From contig NZ_SRUZ01000007.1 of assembly GCF_004791165.1 (NCBI RefSeq), positions 310,001-374,000 of the forward strand: a stretch of DNA of 64,000 bases, written 5' to 3'. The first letter of the stretch is position 1, and the number at the start of each line of letters is the position of its first letter. The position numbers were made by a program, and so were the translations under genes. Under the pieces are notes generated by a model. That model ran no database searches. It was not told the origin of the DNA and saw only the letters and a program-made list of their open reading frames with translations. Shown in pieces: positions 61,147-64,000 of this stretch. The DNA comes from Mesorhizobium sp. M8A.F.Ca.ET.218.01.1.1. GTDB taxonomy: Bacteria; Pseudomonadota; Alphaproteobacteria; Rhizobiales; Rhizobiaceae.

Positions 61147-61551
61147 TCAGGCGACGAGCGCATCCAGTTCCGGCAGCAGAACGACGCTTTCCTGTTCGTT
61201 GGGATCGGTGCGGGCAATGACGGCCGAAGAGGGGGCGTTGCTGAGATTGGCCGGCAGATGCGGCACGCCAGCCGGGATGTAGAAGAGGTCGCCGGCCTTG
61301 ACGACGATGTGATGTTCGAGCCGGTCGCCATACCAGGTATGGACTTCGCCGGAGAGCACGTAGATCGCCGTTTCGTGGTTCTCGTGCAGATGCGCCTTGG
61401 CGCGGGCGCCGGGCGGCATGGTCAGCACGTGCATGCAGATGCCGGATGAGCCGACCGTTTCGGTCGCGATGCCGGCCAGATAGGTCAACCCCTGCTTGCC
61501 TTCATAGGTGCTGTCAGGGCGAATAAGACGACAAGTGGGTTTGGGCGACAT
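61147..61551 (-). CDS. Cupin-domain protein
   Basis: This 134-residue protein is a single cupin: motif 1 AHLHENHETAIYVLSGE (H-x3-H... E type) and motif 2 AGDLFYIPAGVPHLPANLS (G-D-x...P-x-x-x-P-H). The metal ligands of motif 1 (H, H, E) and the H of motif 2 are present. It is antisense to the neighbouring operon genes. The substrate is unknown. The ATG at 61551 gives the conventional length. Confidence 0.85.
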   Translation of the reverse strand: MSPKPTCRLIRPDSTYEGKQGLTYLAGIATETVGSSGICMHVLTMPPGARAKAHLHENHETAIYVLSGEVHTWYGDRLEHHIVVKAGDLFYIPAGVPHLPANLSNAPSSAVIARTDPNEQESVVLLPELDALVA

Positions 61552-61689
61552 CGGGGAAACTCCGGGCGTCGATTGAGTGGAACAAGGTCGGTGGGCCAAT
61601 GGGACAGGGCAAGTGGAAAACAACATCGCGATAAAAGCAACCGGATTTCAGCCGGCGCCCCGGTGCGGTGACAAGGCAGGCCGCAACCG

Positions 61690-62481
61690 ATGACGGGATC
61701 TTCGCCAGCCGTCGTTTCGGCAAGCAAGCTTGGCCTCACCTTCCAGACCAATGACGGCCCGGTCCAGGCGCTGTCCAATGTCGACCTGACCATCGGCAAG
61801 GGTGAGTTCGTCTCCTTAATCGGGCCGTCCGGCTGCGGCAAGACCACGCTGCTGCGCGTCATCGCCGATCTGGAGAAGCCGACTTCGGGGATGATTTCGG
61901 TCAACGGCATGACGCCGGAACAGGCGCGCGAGAAACGCGCCTATGGCTATGTCTTCCAGGCAGCCGCCCTGTTTCCCTGGCGCACCATCGAGCGCAATGT
62001 GGCGCTGCCGCTGGAGATCATGGGCCTGTCCAAGACCGAGCAGGCGGAACGGATCAAGCGCACGCTCGACCTCGTCAACCTCACCGGCTTCGAGAAGAAA
62101 TATCCCTGGCAGCTTTCCGGCGGCATGCAGCAGCGCGCCTCGATCGCGCGCGCCTTGGCCTTCGACGCCGACCTCCTGTTGATGGACGAGCCGTTCGGCG
62201 CGCTGGACGAGATCGTGCGCGACCACCTCAACGAGCAATTGCTGCAACTGTGGGGCCGGACCAACAAGACCATCTGCTTCGTCACCCACTCCATTCCGGA
62301 GGCCGTCTATCTGTCGACCCGCATCGTCGTCATGTCGCCGCGTCCGGGCCGGGTCAGCGACATCATCGAATCGACGCTGCCGAAGGAGCGGCCGCTCGAC
62401 ATCCGCGAGACACCCGAATTCCTGGCGATCGCCGCGCGGGTGCGCGACGGGTTGAGGGCGGGGCATAGTTATGATGATTGA
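61690..62481 (+). CDS. ABC transporter ATPase (SsuB/ThiZ/TauB type)
   Basis: This 263-residue ATPase of the nitrate/sulfonate/hydroxymethylpyrimidine family has Walker A GPSGCGKTT (about 43-51), Q-loop YGYVFQAAALFPW, signature LSGGMQQRASIARAL, Walker B LLLMDEPFGALDE and VTHSIPEAVYL. Its position behind the dihydropyrimidinase suggests pyrimidine or hydantoin uptake. The permease genes follow only after a repeat-filled gap of nearly 400 bases. Confidence 0.9.
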   Translation: MTGSSPAVVSASKLGLTFQTNDGPVQALSNVDLTIGKGEFVSLIGPSGCGKTTLLRVIADLEKPTSGMISVNGMTPEQAREKRAYGYVFQAAALFPWRTIERNVALPLEIMGLSKTEQAERIKRTLDLVNLTGFEKKYPWQLSGGMQQRASIARALAFDADLLLMDEPFGALDEIVRDHLNEQLLQLWGRTNKTICFVTHSIPEAVYLSTRIVVMSPRPGRVSDIIESTLPKERPLDIRETPEFLAIAARVRDGLRAGHSYDD

Positions 62482-62877
62482 GCGCCCCGGCAAGCGAGCG
62501 ACCAACCACGCCTTCGTCACCCTGGGGTGGAGCAGGCGCGCAGCGGCCTGCGTTATGGAAGCCGCCCGCCGCGATTTCGTCATCCTAGGGCGAAGCAAGG
62601 AGCGAAGCGACGCGGCGCAGACCCTAGGATCCATGCCGTTACTTCTGAGCTCCGCAACGGCGCAAAACGATGCACCCTCCGCTGTGCCTTCGAAGGGGAA
62701 TTTTCTCTACTGCTTACACTCCTTGATCGACGTCACGGAATGGATCCTAGGGTCTGCGCGACGCTTCGCGTCGCTCCGCCCTAGGATGACGAGCGCGAAG
62801 GTGGTCGACCTCCGCTTCGCTCCGGCCACCCTCTCCCCGATGGGGAGAGGAGGGCGCCTCGCTGGCGAGGCCTCCTG
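62482..62877. repeat. Palindromic repeat element 5 and further small hairpins splitting the ABC operon
   Basis: Inverted arms at 62573-62641 and 62732-62794 share TCATCCTAGGGC, GCAGACCCTAGGATCCAT and complements. A second, distinct piece from 62804 to 62871 contains GGTGGTCGACCTCCGC, the hairpin CTCTCCCC-GAT-GGGGAGAG (62831-62849) and GCCTCG-CTGG-CGAGGC (62856-62871). I see no gene here. Confidence 0.85.
62856..62871 (+). promoter_or_regulatory. Hairpin overlapping the ribosome binding site of the permease gene
   Basis: GCCTCG (62856-62861), loop CTGG, then CGAGGC (62866-62871) form a perfect 6-bp stem. The GAGG in the second arm is the best Shine-Dalgarno for the ATG at 62878, so the stem would occlude it. 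It could lower or regulate translation. Confidence 0.45.
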
Positions 62878-63756
62878 ATGGACACCTTCCGCGACAAACT
62901 CGTCCCCGTGACATCGATCCTGGCCGGTGTCATCGTGCTCTGGTACGTTTTCGCCGTCATCCTCAACGCGCCGTTCCAGCGCGATCTCGACACCCGTGCC
63001 AACGAAACCCCCGGCGCCGTCGAGTTCATCGGCAAGACGCTGTCGCAGCCGAAGCCGACGCTGCCGGCTCCGCATCAAGTGGCGGTGAATTTCTTCGAGA
63101 ACACCTTTCTGCGGCCCATCACTTCGAACCGCAGCCTCGTCTACAACGCCTGGGTCACGCTGTCCTCGACGCTGCTCGGCTTTGCCTTCGGCACCGCGCT
63201 CGGCATCGTCATTGCCGTCGGCATCGTGCATGTGGCGACGCTCGACCGCAGCCTGATGCCGTGGATCATCGCCTCGCAGACCATTCCGATCCTGGCGGTG
63301 GCGCCGATGATCATCGTCGTGCTGGCGGCGATCGGCATCACCGGGCTGATCCCGAAGGCGATGATCTCGACCTATCTGTCGTTCTTCCCGGTGACGGTCG
63401 GCATGGTGAAGGGCCTGCGCTCGCCCGAGATCATGCATCTCGACCTGATGCACACCTACAATGCCAGCCGCACGCAAACCTTCTGGAAATTGCGCGTGCC
63501 CGCCTCGGTGCCGTTCCTGTTCACCTCGATGAAGGTGGCGGTGGCGGCAAGCCTGGTCGGCGCCATCGTCGGCGAACTGCCGACAGGCGCGGTCGCCGGC
63601 ATCGGCGCCAAGCTTCTGGCCGGCGCCTATTACAGCCAATCGATCGACATCTGGTCGGCGCTGGTCGCGGGCTCGATCGTGGCGGCACTTCTGGTCATGG
63701 TGGTCGGCATTGCCGGCCGCATCGTCGACCGCGCCATGGGCGGGAGGCCGGCATGA
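62878..63756 (+). CDS. ABC transporter permease (SsuC/ThiX type), first of a pair
   Basis: This 292-residue inner-membrane protein has an N-terminal helix (VTSILAGVIVLWYVFAVIL), the BPD_transp_1 core from about residue 90 (WVTLSSTLLGFAFGTALGIV) and an EAA-like loop (TYNASRTQTFWKLRVPASVP, then FLFTSMKVAVAASLVGAIVG). The end of the gene overlaps the next start by four bases (ATGA). It is probably one of two permeases served by the ATPase upstream. Confidence 0.9.
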   Translation: MDTFRDKLVPVTSILAGVIVLWYVFAVILNAPFQRDLDTRANETPGAVEFIGKTLSQPKPTLPAPHQVAVNFFENTFLRPITSNRSLVYNAWVTLSSTLLGFAFGTALGIVIAVGIVHVATLDRSLMPWIIASQTIPILAVAPMIIVVLAAIGITGLIPKAMISTYLSFFPVTVGMVKGLRSPEIMHLDLMHTYNASRTQTFWKLRVPASVPFLFTSMKVAVAASLVGAIVGELPTGAVAGIGAKLLAGAYYSQSIDIWSALVAGSIVAALLVMVVGIAGRIVDRAMGGRPA

Positions 63757-64000
63757 ACTGGCTGAAACCTTCCTGGCAAGCGGTGCTGGCGATCGTGCTG
63801 TGCCTGATCGCGGTCGCGCTTGGCGCCATGTCGAGGCCGGAAGTGGCAGCGCTTGCGGACCCGACGGCGAGCATCAACTATCCCTATCTGGGAACGAAGG
63901 GCTTGATGCTCGGCCTTGCCGTGGTCGCGGCGCTGATCTCGATGGTCAGGATTCCATCCGTTGCAGAGGCCGTCGTGCTGTTCATCGGCGCGCATCTCGT
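63753..64000 (+). CDS. ABC transporter permease (second), 3' end outside window
   Basis: The first 82 codons are open to the end of the window. The N-terminus is a membrane helix (AVLAIVLCLIAVALGAM) followed by a loop (YPYLGTKGLMLGLAVVAALI), in keeping with the partner permease of the preceding gene. It starts four bases before the previous stop. A binding-protein gene is expected beyond. Confidence 0.75.
   Translation, partial: MNWLKPSWQAVLAIVLCLIAVALGAMSRPEVAALADPTASINYPYLGTKGLMLGLAVVAALISMVRIPSVAEAVVLFIGAHL

Noticed and set aside
62573..62794. CRISPR array
   Set aside because: The repeats are two inverted arms, not regularly spaced direct repeats with spacers; the same holds for the other repeat elements in the window.

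Overview
This is a GC-rich chromosomal window from an alphaproteobacterium of the order Rhizobiales, most likely Mesorhizobium or a close relative. The evidence is the density of ABC transporters, the protein families and gene orders seen here, and the short palindromic intergenic repeats typical of that group (the repeat peptide ISPLEGEMPGRAEGG appears when they are translated). No rRNA, tRNA, CRISPR array, integrase, transposase or phage gene was seen.

Layout. 1-7657: end of an MFS transporter, a LacI-type regulator, and a five-gene sugar-acid import operon (binding protein, double ATPase, two permeases, gluconokinase) with a perfect LacI-type operator in front. 7652-9263: atypical acyltransferase-fold protein and a cysteine-rich Rrf2 regulator. 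9515-15377: sulfate region (stand-alone sulfate-binding protein, then cysP-cysT-cysW-cysA) with a DUF1778/GNAT toxin-antitoxin pair lodged in it. 15589-24359: envelope genes (D-Ala-D-Ala dipeptidase, PBP1C, a large alpha-2-macroglobulin). 24640-32627: TamA and a very long TamB containing an internal duplication of about 620 residues. 32880-39332: dipeptide/oligopeptide-type ABC transporter with fused ATPases. 39346-44202: lytic-transglycosylase-like lipoprotein, then a non-pyrrolysine MttB-family methyltransferase next to an FAD/GcvT demethylating dehydrogenase. 44225-47037: small genes (DoxX, secreted protein, VOC protein, ChaC).

47154-64000 is dominated by reductive pyrimidine catabolism: preT, a SAM methyltransferase, preA; then, after an unrelated insert of regulators, an AhpD-like protein and SDRs (51049-55367), come RutR, an omega-amino acid aminotransferase, N-carbamoyl-beta-alanine amidohydrolase, dihydropyrimidinase, and an SsuBC/ThiXZ-type ABC transporter running off the end. 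Together these encode uracil/thymine -> dihydropyrimidine -> carbamoyl-beta-amino acid -> beta-alanine -> malonate semialdehyde. Two sequences close to the RutR consensus (47088-47103 and 56152-56167) suggest that RutR, known in E. coli for the oxidative-type rut pathway, here controls both halves of a reductive pathway.

Five large inverted-repeat elements (about 16313-16467, 18735-18848, 50721-50940, 57588-57951, 62573-62794) sit between genes. Two of them interrupt the pyrimidine cluster, and one encloses a remnant of a DUF559 nuclease-like gene. All functional statements come from reading translated sequence and motifs; no database search was run.
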